Shown: in pieces, positions 10,436 through 22,690 of the stretch | Position numbering within the stretch: position 1 is the stretch's first letter | Layout of the letters: every line of letters starts with the position of its first letter | From: Podospora pseudoanserina | Lineage: Eukaryota > Ascomycota > Sordariomycetes > Sordariales > Podosporaceae | NCBI RefSeq assembly: GCF_035222485.1 | Contig: NC_085920.1 | Coordinates: forward strand, 3,348,001 to 3,412,000 | Reading direction: 5' to 3' | Length of the DNA: 64,000 nt | Position numbers and translations under genes: made by a program | Notes under the pieces: generated by a model | Database searches by the model: none | What the model was told of the DNA's origin: nothing | Seen by the model: the letters and a program-made list of their open reading frames with translations, nothing else

Positions 10436-13400
10436 TAGGTGGGTGTTTGTGTTGCGGTGGGATGAGGCTCTGATGGTTGTTATTGTTGAGGTGGTCGAGT
10501 TCCTACCTACCTAGGTGTTTATGCGGAATGTTGTGCATGCTGTCTGGGGCAGGCTGGTGGGCAGTGAAATTGAGGCAGTGCTGTCCTGTGATTCTTCAGC
10601 GAGAAAAGAGGTGGCAAAGAAAACAAGATGTGAAGGGTCAGTCAAAGTTGATCAATCATATCGCTTCTTCCGTTCGTGCTGGAATGTACCTACCTATCCC
10701 TGTGCTACACAGTTCATCTCAGCGTGAAGTGGTTACAGCGCCTAATATCAGGGTGGACTTGAGGAAACGAAACACAGGTACAGCAGGTGGGTGGGCTGAG
10801 AGGTAAAGGGTTTTTATTCCCCGATCTCACCTTTCTTTCAGCATCTCTGTTTGTTTGTTTGCGTTTAGGTTGGTGTTTTTTGTCATTTGGTCTGATGCTG
10901 GTTCTCGGTCGAAATGGAGATTCAGATCTTGTGTCATTTACCCCCTCCCCCTCCCCTTGTGTCTATGTCTCTGTGTCGTCCAGAGTCAAAAAGTCCAAAG
11001 TGTCACTTTGGAACATGCGACAGGTGGTCTCGTCTCAAAGCAAGACGACATCGGCCTTTCTCAGCCCACCCATGGAAGCTGAGATGGAAGACGACAGACC
11101 CTTTGTGTTACTTACTTGATATGAGCAGCGCCACGGGCGCCTCATTTGTTTTGGATCAGTTCCCGAACAGCTGGGATGGGATCGACAATCAGGCTGGCTA
11201 GCTTCGGCAGATAGGTTTCTCAACAGTCGGCCGGGGTTCACGGCCCTGGTCACGGTCACGGACCTGGGGTTCATCATGGGTGTGGCTTGCTTGAGATGAT
11301 GCGTCTGAGACTAGGGTTAGACACTGAGAGGGGGGTTGGCGAAAGACGAAAGCAGAGGTGTCTCGGTTTACGATAACGACATTTTGGTCTTCTCGAACGA
11401 TCTATGTGATGGCCGGGCCGAGGTGGAGGGTGATGGCGGCATGGTGTGCGGCCGGGGATGCAGCCAGGAGCACATAATACGGCGCCACGACGCCACAGTG
11501 AGAGATGTAAAAGTCCAAGTAGCTGACTTTATATCTTCAGTTTCTCCAGCTCTTTTTGCTGGATGGGTTTCGCTGAAGCCTTATGCCCATGCTGGAGAGT
11601 AAAACTTGACTTGAAAAAGCACCAGCGGGCTGGAACAATATCCAGCGTGTCGGCCTTGCAGTTAAGCTCTCTGCATCAAGCCCACCCAGGCCATCCCGCT
11701 AGTTCCCGGGCCTGGGGTTCCCACGTTGCCAAACAACTGGATACGCATTGGTCGTCCCCATTCGATCGAAAACAACCACGTTCTCGTGTTGATCCGACTG
11801 GGGAAGAGTGGGGTCATGATTGACAGATTGACAGGAGCTAGAAGCAAGATCATCGCCCTGTGAAGCCTGCTTCTTGTGCTTCCATCCTCTCAGGGCCTGG
11901 TTGGTTCGATCGACTCTGGGAAACGACGTGTATGATAACTTGTCTCAAAAAGACTAGGAAAAACCTGCTTTCTGGGAAACAGGCTCAAGTCAAGGAAGCA
12001 TATTGCTACTTTACCCCTTTTCTTTACGTACCAAGAAACTAAATGGGTACACCGGAAATTTGAAAGGTTGGAAAGAGGCAAAAGGTGGTGATATATGCGG
12101 GCGGTGTTTTGTTGTGACTTGATGTCCGGCTCCGTGCCGGACTCTATGGTTATTCTGGCCCACCGTTGTTGACTTTGTTGTTGTTGCCTTTCAAACCTTG
12201 GTTACGTGTAAAGCGTGTACTACCTACCTTTATGCAGCGATAAGGCAATGAGTAGGGAGGGAGGGTGGCTTCACAACCAGAAAACCTGAAGCTGCAATGC
12301 TACCCTCTCCCGCCCCCCCACCGTTGAAAGATGGCTCTTGTATCCACGAGTCGGGTAGTTTGGTATGGTGCCGAAGTTGAAAAGGGACAAGCCCAATCCT
12401 TTTCCAGAAATGCGTACCAACTTAGATCGGGATTCGAGTGTGCCAACACAGCAGTTGTGGCATGGACGTTGGAATATATATCTTGGCTGGCCATGAATCA
12501 GTCGTTTACCCCTCATGTTGAAGATCGAACGTCATCGTCATAATCCTGTCAGCGCTCCATCCAACATCCAGGAGAAAACTCTCGGCTCGGGATGCTCGTC
12601 CGGGCGCACGCTCTAGGCTGGCAGCATCCCCCTTTTCGCGCCGCAGGAAACAAGAGGGAGCTAGTTGTGCTGACACCACAGCGGTGGCTACCTCGTCGAG
12701 GACCTGCAGCTTGAACCTGTCGTGCAGTTCTGGTCCGTACCGTGTCGGACGGATTCTAAATTTCTGTGGGACGCAGGGTACCCTAAGATAGCTCCCGTCC
12801 ACCGTCCACAACCGTCCAAAATGCCCAACTTGCAGCTGGCTCTCCCAAAAGTTGAAACTTCCGAGGGATGATCACCAGCTCAGGATTTGCATATTGATAC
12901 AATGCCAAGGGCTGTATATAACGCTGGCATTTCTCACATGTCGAATTCTGCATCTGAGCCGCATGAGTGGGCTCGGTGGGATGGCAATCGTATTGTAGCA
13001 TAGGTATCGGATATCCATTCAAGGAAAAAAAGGGGCACATCCCACGCTGTCGCTCGGTAACACGGGCGCCGTGTGTTCCTCTCTGGCTGGCCGCGTAGTT
13101 GTCTGAGGCGCAGCGAGTCCGTATTCTTTCCCCCATGGCGCCTGGAACGGGATGGGGTGAATAGCGGCCAGTCGTTGCCAGTCTGGAGATTGTCAGCGAT
13201 GGCCGGCGATTGAGCTGTTGCAATTGAGTTGGAGATGATCTGTGACAGCACGACGCGCGGGGTTTGGGAGCGGATCATCCGGGTGACACACGAGTCTCCT
13301 GGTGTTCAGTGGATTGCGACGGTGAAAAACGGGGTTGAAATGGTGAGCTTGCAGAATGCAGACAGCAACCGCAAGCGGCAAATCATAAGCTGGAAGAGAC

Positions 13401-14908
13401 CCGAGAGAAACACCATTGCCCGCCCTACCACGCGGCCATCCTCAGGTGCTTCTGGGGTCGAACTGCATTCGGAATCCAGCGAATCCATTCTTAAAGATAT
13501 GGCCCTTCCCGCCACGCGATTTTCATCCCTCCTTTCAAATTATTTGGAAACCTTTGGGCAACCAGTCCAGATTCTTATACCGTGGACTCCGTATTTACTT
13601 TCAAACCAGGCCGTTTCATCCAAACACTCGTTTGTGTCTCCCGTCTTTTAGCATTGAGCATTGAACCGTTCGACTTCTCCGTCTCTCTCTCGTTGTCCGA
13701 TATCTGTCCGATAGTCCGTATCGATATCTCAGCAAAACGAGTTCAGCCTCCTCAATTGCTCTTTTGCCCCGTCTAAGTTCACAAACCCTAGGACGGCCCA
13801 GCAAGAACAGGCTTGGCGCGAGCCACCTGGCACCTGAATCGGTACATTTTGCGCGTCAACGACTCCTGCATCGGTTTAGCGCCGATTCTTGTTGCTGCAC
13901 TGTTCGACGCATGCAAGTCGAAAACTGGCACTGAAAGTGTCTAGTGCATTCTCCAAGGCTCGTATTTCAGCAGTCGTCCATTCGTTCCCCCCCCAGTCTC
14001 ACGCGTCGAAAAGACTTGTCAAAAAAAAAAAAAAAGAAATACATAAAAGAAGAGAAGCCACAACGCACGTGGAACAATCGCGAAGCGGCCCCCTGTTGCT
14101 TTTTTTTTCTTTGAGAAGACCGAGCCAGAGCCACGCGAAGATCAAGCGCCATCCCAGCCCAGTCTCTCTTGGATTGACGTCAGCCAGTGGAGCCCAGTGT
14201 CAAAACGCCATCCGCTCCGCTGTCACCTCTCGGCACCTAGCGCCATTTACTCCACCAAGAGAGCTCTTTCTGGGACCAAGGCCAGCAGCACAGCCCGATC
14301 GATTTTTCCCATTTGCTGCAAGAGGTCGCCGACAATTGGCAGGCGGGAGTCGGGTTGTTATCTTTGGAGTCGATTCATAAAAAGGGTGGCAGGGTCGTCA
14401 GAAGTTCCAATAGTTGTTTGCCCTTACGCCCGGATATCCGGCCTTATCACTACTCCGTACACTACCACTTACTACCATTACTTTACCGCCCGCAACGCTA
14501 CGCTACGCTGCCCACGCATTTCTCTACTATTCCTTGTCAGACCGCCTGACTGTTTGCTCCGTGAGGTTGGATTTGTTTGGACACCAGCATCCCACGCACA
14601 ACACGGTTCCTTGATTTCAGCAGGAACCTGCGACAGGTTTTTCGTGGGTCCGTCTCTCGGAAAAGCTCCTGCACAATCAGGCACCCCAGTCCCCCGGCCC
14701 ACTTCGGCGCGACAGGATCCATCAACATCACCAGAGCTACGCCTGCCCCCAGCATCTTTTTGTCGTCCTTGACCTTGCAAACTGCGATCACGACCCTGTC
14801 ACCTTGCGGGCCCGTTGCAGATCCTTCTCATTTCCCATCTTCTTTCCTCATCAGCACGTACCACAGCGAAGCAATAAAGTTATCGCACCCCCCGCAGCGC
14901 CCGACAAG

Positions 14909-16392
14909 ATGGCGACCGCAACATCCCAGAACAGGAACCTCCCCCCTGCGCCTGCTTATCAGTACCCTCAGGCCCCGCCGCAGCAGCAGCAGCAACAGCA
15001 TCCACAGTACCAGCAGTCATATCAGCAGTCTTACCAGCAGTCCCAGCAGCATCCTTCCCAACAACAACAACATCAGCTTCATTCGACTCAGCAGCGCCCT
15101 GCGAACCCAACCAGGAAATCTAGAAGCTTCAGTCTCAGGTCGGACAAATCCCAGGGTTCTAGCAGCAATCAGAAAGCCGACAAGGTAGACTTGCACGAGA
15201 CATCAGCCGAGAAGGAAGCCAAAAGACTTCACAGCAAAGCCGATCCCACCCTCGCAATGCAAGAGGCGGAACCTGGTATGTTTTGGTGTCTCCCTTGAGA
15301 TGAGGAATTTTTAAACTGACAGACTCGTGTAGCACAGGTTGCCGCAAACGAAGCATCGTCGCTCGCGCCTTTGAGGAGCATTCAACACAAGGATCTCTAT
15401 GGCAACCCAATCAGTATGAGGCGCAAACCTGGGGAATTGTGACACAAAGTACTAACCATAATTTCTGGCGCAGCCGAACCTGACCGCTCTAATCCCACCA
15501 GAAGCCGCTGGGAACGACCATTAGACACAATTCGGAGTTTCGAGGCAGCAATTGATGGCGGATACAGCAACAGGAGGTCCATGATCCGGCCCGGTATGCA
15601 CCCTGCACCCTTGGACATCTCGGGTGGCGGGATATTGACTAACGCATGCAATGCAGACCCGGATGCCAGAGCCAACCGACGAGCTAGCTATTATGGCAGT
15701 AAGTAATGCAATGCCGTGTAGGATTGATTTGCATGAGGCTGACATGTGGACTCTCAGATGGCAATGGTGGTAGATTCTCGCACGACAGCTACTATGGCAG
15801 CCGGCCGCCATCAATGATGTACCATGATCGTGTCGGTGGGAGCCAACAGGACCTCAGACAACATCACTACGACCAAGGGTACAACGGTCACCCGGCAGCT
15901 GGACGGCAAAGGTGGAACCGAATGCAGTCCGACCCGCATGGTAACAGGCCGGGTCCCAACGAATACGTGCTCCCCAGCAACCATCGGTCCTATGAGACAG
16001 TCACAACGGCTTCAGGGAGTGGTACGTCAGGAGAGCCAGCCGGGTATCAGACGGACCCAACAAGCAGCGATAATAGCTCCATCGAGCGGGTTCAGTCGGC
16101 GCCGAAGAGGAAACCAGCACCGCAACAACAGCAGATGAACGACTACGGCATTGGGTTCAGCAACAACTCGGTGTACCCACCACCATCGTTTGCAGTGGGA
16201 GCTCAAAGCAGCAGTTCAAGCTCGGGAGATTTGCCCAACTTTCAGCAACAGGTATCCCCTCCAGCGGTTCCCCAGAAGGGTTCGACGTTGAGGAAAACCA
16301 CGACTGCGTCGCCACCTCAGGTGCAGGATAGACCCTCGCCACCGGAGAAGAGGAAGAGTTGGTTTTCGAGGAGGTTTAGCAAGAACAACTAA
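14909..16392 (+). CDS. DUF2406 family protein
   Basis: A fungal-specific family of unknown molecular function with yeast relatives. Model: join(14909..15275, 15333..15413, 15474..15593, 15657..15698, 15758..16392), 1,245 nt, 414 residues, four introns of 57-63 nt. The N-terminus is Gln/Pro-rich (CAG-type runs, about residues 26-65). The family core follows: KSRSFSLRSDKS, VDLHETSAEKEA, DPTLAMQEAEPA, LRSIQHKDLYGNPI, then DRSNPTRSRWERPLDTIRSF, continuous only across the splices. The C-terminal half is low-complexity Ser/Pro/Gln and ends in a basic WFSRRFSKNN. 14909 is the first ATG in frame and has a good context (CAAGATGG). The 5' leader may be long. Confidence 0.9.
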
Positions 16393-17459
16393 GAGGGGTC
16401 GACATTTTTGACGATTGCTTTTTTCGATGATATTTCGACAGTTTGTTTAAGTTGCCGCCGCCGATAATGTCGACTTTTTTGATACCCGATGGTTCTTCTC
16501 ACTCTCGCCTTTTAAAAAAACGTCTGGTATGGATGTGGGGCTTTTGGTGGGGGTTTGCTACCGTTCAGATGTTTTTGTTGCATGGGGCGTTGCGTTTTGT
16601 CAGGCTGTTGTGGACAGGCATATTGGCAGAGAGGAGAAGAATAAGGAGATTGGACATTTAGAAGATGTAGGATGTTCGACTAGTTGCGGATGGTTTGGCG
16701 TCTTGTCGTTTCTCTCAGCGAAATACTCGACTGGAGGTGGTTTTCTAGGACGGGATTGTGATTTTGATGATGAATGGGTTGGTTTGTGTTGAAGTACACA
16801 TATACGCACACACACGGTTGGGATGGGAAAGGGAAAGGGAAAGGGAAGCACGTTAGGAAATGGGAATTACTACTACTGCTGTACAAGGGCGTTTTTCTGT
16901 CGAGTCCTTTGTTCTGATTTGGTACATGAGAGAAAGAAAAATAATGAGAGGGATTCTTTTTTTGATTTTTAACATTTTGGTGTGTTCTTGCTGGTGTTTT
17001 CTTGTGTGTGTGTGTGGGTGTGATTTGGGGGGTTGAGAGATGAGATATGGTTGGATATATATATGCTGGAAAGCGCAAGGAAAGGGGGAGGGGGACTATT
17101 ATGATCCAGTAGTAATGGTGAATTGAGGTGGTAAGACTTTCGGCAGAGATCCCTTGCTGTCGAAGTTGGTATCAATTTGTTGTTTCATGTGATTGAAACT
17201 AGAGACAAATATAGTTTACAGTTTGGACATTTGATCCCATGATTGATGCATTAATGCCACACGGGCTATCTAGTCCTCTCTGCCTCAATACTGGTACTCA
17301 ATAGCCACATCCATTCCATAACTTTGCCACTCAATCCCCTCTTAAAGACCATATCGTAGGTAGTAAGTAGCAGGAACCATGTCCCATCTGTGTGTATGGG
17401 GGTAAAATATGGACAAGATAATTTTTAGTTGAGACGAGAGGAAATGAAAAAGACAGTGG
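16393..17459. other. Intergenic, tail-to-tail 3' regions
   Basis: Convergent 3' flanks of the DUF2406 gene and VMA21. Contains a GGGAAA-type run near 16825-16850 and a GTGTGTGT tract near 17004-17016. No gene seen. Confidence 0.6.
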
Positions 17460-18035
17460 TCAACGATCCTTCTTCCCCTCTTGCTTTTGCTTCTTCTCCT
17501 CTTCTAGACGGTCGGACTGGTCCTCTGCCATGGCTACGAGGACGTAGCCTATGAGGACTACGTTTGCCATTATGGCTGCGAGGCCGCCGGCGTAGGTTGA
17601 GTTGCCTGGGGGGAATTAGCCGTATGTTTAATGAATGTGTCATGGGAGAGAATACGGAAGGGCGTTGTGAGAATGGGTATGAACAAGGAAGTTATGAGGG
17701 GATACGAAAGGGGATATGAGCCATAAGATATGGGAGGCATGGGAGAGGGCACACAGAGGGTGGTGTATGTGAGTGAGTGAGTGACAGAGCAAGGCTGAGC
17801 AGAAGATTTATAAGCCGTGTTAGTTACCTTTGAACAGAGTGTTGACGGTGGCAAAGTAAGACCCGATAGGTACGACCATCATGGCGAGTGTGAAGGCGAG
17901 GAGCTTGAAGATGACGGCTGAGGGGACGGCGGGGGTGATGTTGGACTTTTGAGCTGGGGAGGAGGATGAGAGGGAGTTTGGGTCGGGCTGGTCGAGGAGG
18001 GTTTTTTCTTGGGAGATGATACGGCGGGTGGCCAT
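17460..18035 (-). CDS. VMA21: V-ATPase assembly integral membrane protein VMA21
   Basis: ER membrane chaperone needed to assemble the V0 sector of the vacuolar ATPase. Model: complement(join(17460..17605, 17828..18035)), 354 nt, 117 residues, typical for the family. It starts [14 protein letters not shown], has the conserved [18 protein letters not shown] leading into the first membrane segment and a second segment around [20 protein letters not shown]. The C-terminus is charged and ends KKDR, a KKXX-type ER retrieval signal matching the expected ER cycling. The intron is 222 nt, several times longer than neighbours, and splits the codon for Gly in [10 protein letters not shown]. Head-to-head with FUN30 across about 750 bp. 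Confidence 0.95.
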
Positions 18036-18789
18036 TTTGGGCGATCTTTGAGATTTGGATTGTAGTATGTGATGATATGGTATGGTCAACGGTGAGGCTT
18101 GCTTGATGATGTTGGTTGTGAGTGTGAGAGAGGTACGTATTGGGTAGGTGAGTCCGTGCTTAATTGGCATGGGAACATCGCTCGCAGCTCACGTGTCGAC
18201 GTGCAGCAAGTACAAGCGCGTCCGGCCCACTGAAATTCCCGATTGACGCGCTCTCGTTTGCTTTTGCTGGCAGAGGTTTGTGGGGCCGGGTTTTTGATGG
18301 TTGAATTCTGAGAAAGATAGGGCTGTTTCTTCTTCCCTTTCTCTCCCTCTCTTTTGTTCAAAATTCTGGTTTCGACTCGAGTACTGCCCAATCGACCGGT
18401 TACCACACCCAAAGAGGAGGCAAACGAAGGAGACATTGTGGCAATTGTTCGGCGTCCACTTTCAGCAAAGTCTCTTTTACTTGTTGACTTTTCATTGACT
18501 TTGATAACGGGGCGGTATCGGTCTAACGGCAGAAATCCCAACAGTCGCTACTACGAATGATCTGAAATTTACCAATTCAGGGGTGGGACATCATCAAGGA
18601 CCCCGACTTTTCGTCCGACTTTCTCTTTCGGCGCCTTTGACTTCGGAGCACTCTACACATTGCTCCGTTGTCTTCTTTGTTCTTTTCTTTTTTTTTTTTT
18701 TTTTTTTTTGAAAGATAACGATTGCTCCGAAGTTTACTCCACCTTTACCACCCTCAGTCGAAACCCAACCAGTCGAGACACAACAAAAA
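18036..18789. promoter_or_regulatory. Shared divergent promoter region VMA21 / FUN30
   Basis: 754 bp between two divergent start codons. A 22-nt T run (18688-18709) lies about 80 bp upstream of the FUN30 ATG, a pyrimidine tract of the sort common upstream of fungal starts. No specific factor sites are claimed. Confidence 0.5.
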
Positions 18790-21700
18790 ATGGAGTTTTC
18801 ATCTTCACCGCCAACCACCACCCGACGCAGAGGTTTGGCATTCGACGACATCGAAGACGACGACATTGTGAGCGAGTCGCCCTATTTTACACAACCGACA
18901 CAGATCATGGACAAACCTTCCATACGCCCCATGTCTGTCGTACCTTCCTCGCCCCGATCAATCATTGAGGTTCCTGCCTCTTCCCCATTTCGACCACAAC
19001 CAGTTGCCCCGCGAATTGGCGGTCGATTGGCAAGCGCGATGGCTCCACCAGGCACCAGCTTCAAACCCCCAGCGAGTCGAACTGTGTCTACTGCTTCGAA
19101 GAAGCGAGATTTTGTACAGATATCAGACGGCGAGTTGGATGCGCCGATCTATGTCGGAGGAGACTCTTCCGACGAGGATGCCGAGCGAACACGGGGAGAC
19201 ATTCGACCTTCGTCTTTCCAGCGAAAGGAGCCGAGTATCAGTGTATCGACGTCATCCACTTCACTAGCCTTGAAGGCGCAGGTAGCTGCCAAGTCGGTAT
19301 GTTTAACGTTTCGGTCTACAAGTCAAGTTACTAATACGGTGTGCGGGACAGAAACAAAATACACAAGAATCAAATGGCAGCACATCAAACCGCCACGGCC
19401 TACAAAAAGACTGGGCTTCGCTGTCTCCTTCGTCTCCCTCCTCGGATGAGAGTCTCGAGTCGCTCCGGAAACCGTCCCCACCTAAACAGCCTGCACGACG
19501 GAGGCTCGTCCAAGGTCGCCGCCCTGGCCGGCAAGCAAGTCCCGAAAGTTCTCCGGTCAAGCCGGTCGAGAAGCCAAGAAAACAAGCTAAGGTCATTGAT
19601 CTTGTTAGCGACGATGACGATGGAGACGAGGACTTTGATAGTAAAAAGGCCAAGGGGCGTCGATCTTCCCCGCAAGATGCCGAGGACGACGAAGATGAGG
19701 AGGCTTCAAGCGAGTTTGATGCCCGAGTCCTCCAGTATCTCAACACTTGCGACGTAGTGCAACTGGTCGCCATCGCTGGCGTCAAAGAAGACACTGCGAA
19801 AGTCATGGTTTCCCACCAACCATTCAAGGATCTAGAGCATGCTCGCCGAGTCACCCTTGCTCACAAGAAAAAGGGCAAGAAATCTGCCAAACTCTCTGTG
19901 GGAGATGACATTGTATCAGCGGTCAAGTCTTACGCCAAGTCGTTGGATGCGATTGACTATGTTATCCAGGCCTGTGAGAAACAGGCCCGTGCAATTAAAG
20001 CATCGACTACTAAGTGGACGATGGATGAAACGGGCCAGATGAAAAACGATTCTCAGGCGGATGATGGAAAGCCCTTGACACCCATCAGCATGGAAGACCC
20101 AAAATTGGTCGACCTGCCCCACCGCCAGCCCAAGTATATGGAAGGTCATTGTACCATGAAGCCCTTCCAACGGTATGGGCTAAACTGGATGCGTCTGTTG
20201 CACAAATTGGACTGCGGTGGAATTTTGGCAGACGACATGGGCTTGGGAAAGACATGCCAAGTCATCTCACTCATGTGCTCCGTTGTCGAGGATTACGAGA
20301 AGGGGAAAATGAAAGGCGACCGGCCATGGCCCAACCTCATCTTCGTGCCGCCCTCGACTTTGGCCAACTGGGCTGCGGAGTTCAAAAGATTCGCCCCGGA
20401 CATCCATGTCATCACATACCAAGGCCCCCAAGCCACCCGTGATGACATTGCGGAGGAGATCCAAGATGATCCGGAAGCATATCACGTTGTTCTAACGAGC
20501 TACTCGCAGCTCTCGCGGCCAGACGACATTTCCAATCTTCGACGCATCCAGCCAAAGATTGCCGTCTTTGACGAAGGTCACAAGATGAAGAATCCCAAGA
20601 CGAAGCTCTACAGGGATCTGCTACGCATCACGGCCGACTGGCGGTTGATTCTGTCGGGCACGCCTGTTCAAAACAACCTCATGGAAATGATTGCCCTCCT
20701 GCGCTTTGTGGAACCTAAGCTGTTTTCAGAGCACTTTGAAACACTGGAGGCGTTGTTCAGCCAAAAGTTCTCTCTGGCGGACGTCTCCAAGGGCGCAATC
20801 TTGGCCAGCGAGCGGGTACCCCGTGCCAGGACCATTCTCGAGCCATTTATCCTCCAACGCCGAAAGGAGCAGGTGCTCCAAGACATGCCCCAGAAGACGA
20901 CAAGGGTCGAGTATTGCAAGATGGACAAGACACAGGCCAGTATCTATGAGGACTATGCGAGAAGATTTAGGAAGTCGGCAACATCTCAATCTTCTCAGAC
21001 CGTCGTTGCGGAAAAGGGCAGGGACAATGATACCAACAACGTTTGGATCCAGTTGAGAAAGTCGGCTATCCATCCGCAGCTGTTCAGACGCTACTTCAAG
21101 GACAAGGATGTGGAGGAAATGGCCAAGGTGCTGATGAAGAGGATACCACAGTCGGAGCTCAAGCAGCCTAATCTCGGGCACCTGACGAATGAACTCAAGG
21201 CGCTGTCGGATTTTGAGCTTCATTTGTGGTGCAGAGATTACAAGTGCATCAGGTCGTTTGACTTGCCAGATGGGTCCTGGGGAGAGTGTGCCAAGGTGAA
21301 GAGCTTGTTGAAGTTGATTAGGGGGTATCAGAAGAACGGAGACCGGGCCTTGGTTTTCACGAGGTTTGCCAAGGTTATTGAGATTCTGGGAGAATGCCTG
21401 GCTAGTGAAGGGGTGGAGTACCTCAGTCTTCAAGGAAACACTGATGTCAGCGAGCGACAGGAACTGATCAACCAGTTCAACGCCGACCCGACGATCCCGG
21501 TGTTCCTGCTAACGACGGGATCGGGAGGTACCGGTATCAACCTGACGGCGGCCAACAAGGTCATCATTTTTGATCAGAGCGACAATCCGCAAGACGATAT
21601 TCAGGCGGAGAATCGGGCGCATCGTTTGGGTCAGACGAGGCCGGTTGAGATTGTCAGGTTGATTAGCGAGGGGACGGTGGAGGAGCTGGTTTACAAGGCG

Positions 21701-21850
21701 TGCCAGAAGAAGCTGGAGCTCGCGAATAAGGTGACGGGCTGGAGCGCTGGACTGGATGCGGCGGCTGGATTGGAGATGACTTCTGGACAGATGGAGGCAG
21801 AGGTGAAGGAGATGATGAAGAACGGGGGGACGCCGCCAGATAGTGATTAG
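18790..21850 (+). CDS. FUN30: SNF2-family chromatin remodeller, Fun30/Fft3/SMARCAD1 type
   Basis: Nuclear ATP-dependent remodeller; family members act in heterochromatin maintenance and DNA end resection. Model: join(18790..19296, 19352..21850), 1,001 residues, one 55-nt intron (GTATGT...GGGACAG). Residues 1-270 are acidic and disordered. A region near 310-390 fits the ubiquitin-binding CUE-like part of the family but is not clear by eye. The helicase core has DDMGLGKT (Lys near 469), the DEGH box near 576, SGTPVQNNLMEM, and the C-lobe with GSGGTGINLTAANKV and QAENRAHRLGQ. The DEGH form of motif II and FDEGHKMKN are typical of the Fun30 subfamily. Intact. Confidence 0.94.
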
Positions 21851-22690
21851 GGGGGGGTGGGGGGTGGGGCATGGTCAGCATTAGCCTGGTGTTTTGTGAT
21901 TCTATTAGAGGAATGGGGCGGCTGCGTCTTTAGAGGGGGGTTTATACAGGTGGTTTTTGTCGTTGGTGTTCTGGCGATGATGGGGACAGAAAACAAAACG
22001 TCGTCGTTATATGTGGGCATGGGAACGGTGGCATGTTGAGGTATTGTGCGAATAATGGGGTGTCATACATGGGGCGATTACAATAAAATATAGGTTATTT
22101 AGGGCCCGAACCAATCAAGACATTGATTAATCAACTGAGAGTTACACCATGACAACATCTTCATGTTTTTAGATCATGATTTGAGATGGAGATTCCTTCG
22201 GCTGCAGGAACCGAGAACTGGTGATGGGGTGACCCTTGTACAAGACCAATCGGGAATCGGGAATTGGGAATTGGGAACTTGGGGAAGCGGAGATAAGCGA
22301 CAACTGCAAGCACTTGTGCGGAAAAGTGGGGTTTGTAGCTTTCACATGCTTGATTCAACGTTGTCTGACAAGGGATGGGAAAATGTGATTGTGGGGATAT
22401 TTGTTCCTGTTCGCCTCAGGGCGGCCGAGTTGGGTGACCGTCACGAGCTAGGTTTTCCGGCGTGGTTTCGGTTTTGGGAACTTGGTTTTTATTTCTTGAC
22501 AGGTTAACGCTCCTCCCTCGCCCTTTTTCCCTTTTTTTTTTTTTTTTTGTTTGTTATTTTGTTGGATTGGTGTTTTTCCCCCATGGTAACTTGAACGCGC
22601 ACGTGCCACAAAAGACTGATTAATTACTCCGTGTATGGCGTAGGAAAGGGTTGTTGGGATTTGGGAGACTTCGCAAGAAAAAGAAGGGAA
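21851..22690. other. Intergenic FUN30 3' / patatin-like gene 5'
   Basis: 840 bp. It holds short GGGAAT(T/C) direct repeats near 22254-22280 and an 18-nt T run near 22531-22548, about 140 bp before the next start. No gene seen. Confidence 0.6.

Larger units (their letters stand above)
9027..14908. other. Gene-poor stretch; right part is the 5' leader side of the DUF2406 gene
   Basis: 5.9 kb with no gene I can support. Many ORFs of 60-190 codons occur, but none shows a domain, exon continuity or coding bias over its shadow frames. It contains the minisatellite, the AT microsatellite and the G-rich tract listed separately. From about 13.6 kb onward the plus strand is pyrimidine-rich and resembles a fungal promoter and leader for the gene starting at 14909. 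Confidence 0.6.

Noticed and set aside
14197-14772. 191-codon ORF before the DUF2406 gene
   Set aside because: Lies in the C/T-rich leader region, no domain, overlapped by other ORFs.
21848-22039. UAG readthrough extension of FUN30 (frame open about 63 codons after TAG)
   Set aside because: The extension is G-rich low complexity then hydrophobic, unlike the FUN30 C-terminus. Openness is explained by composition.
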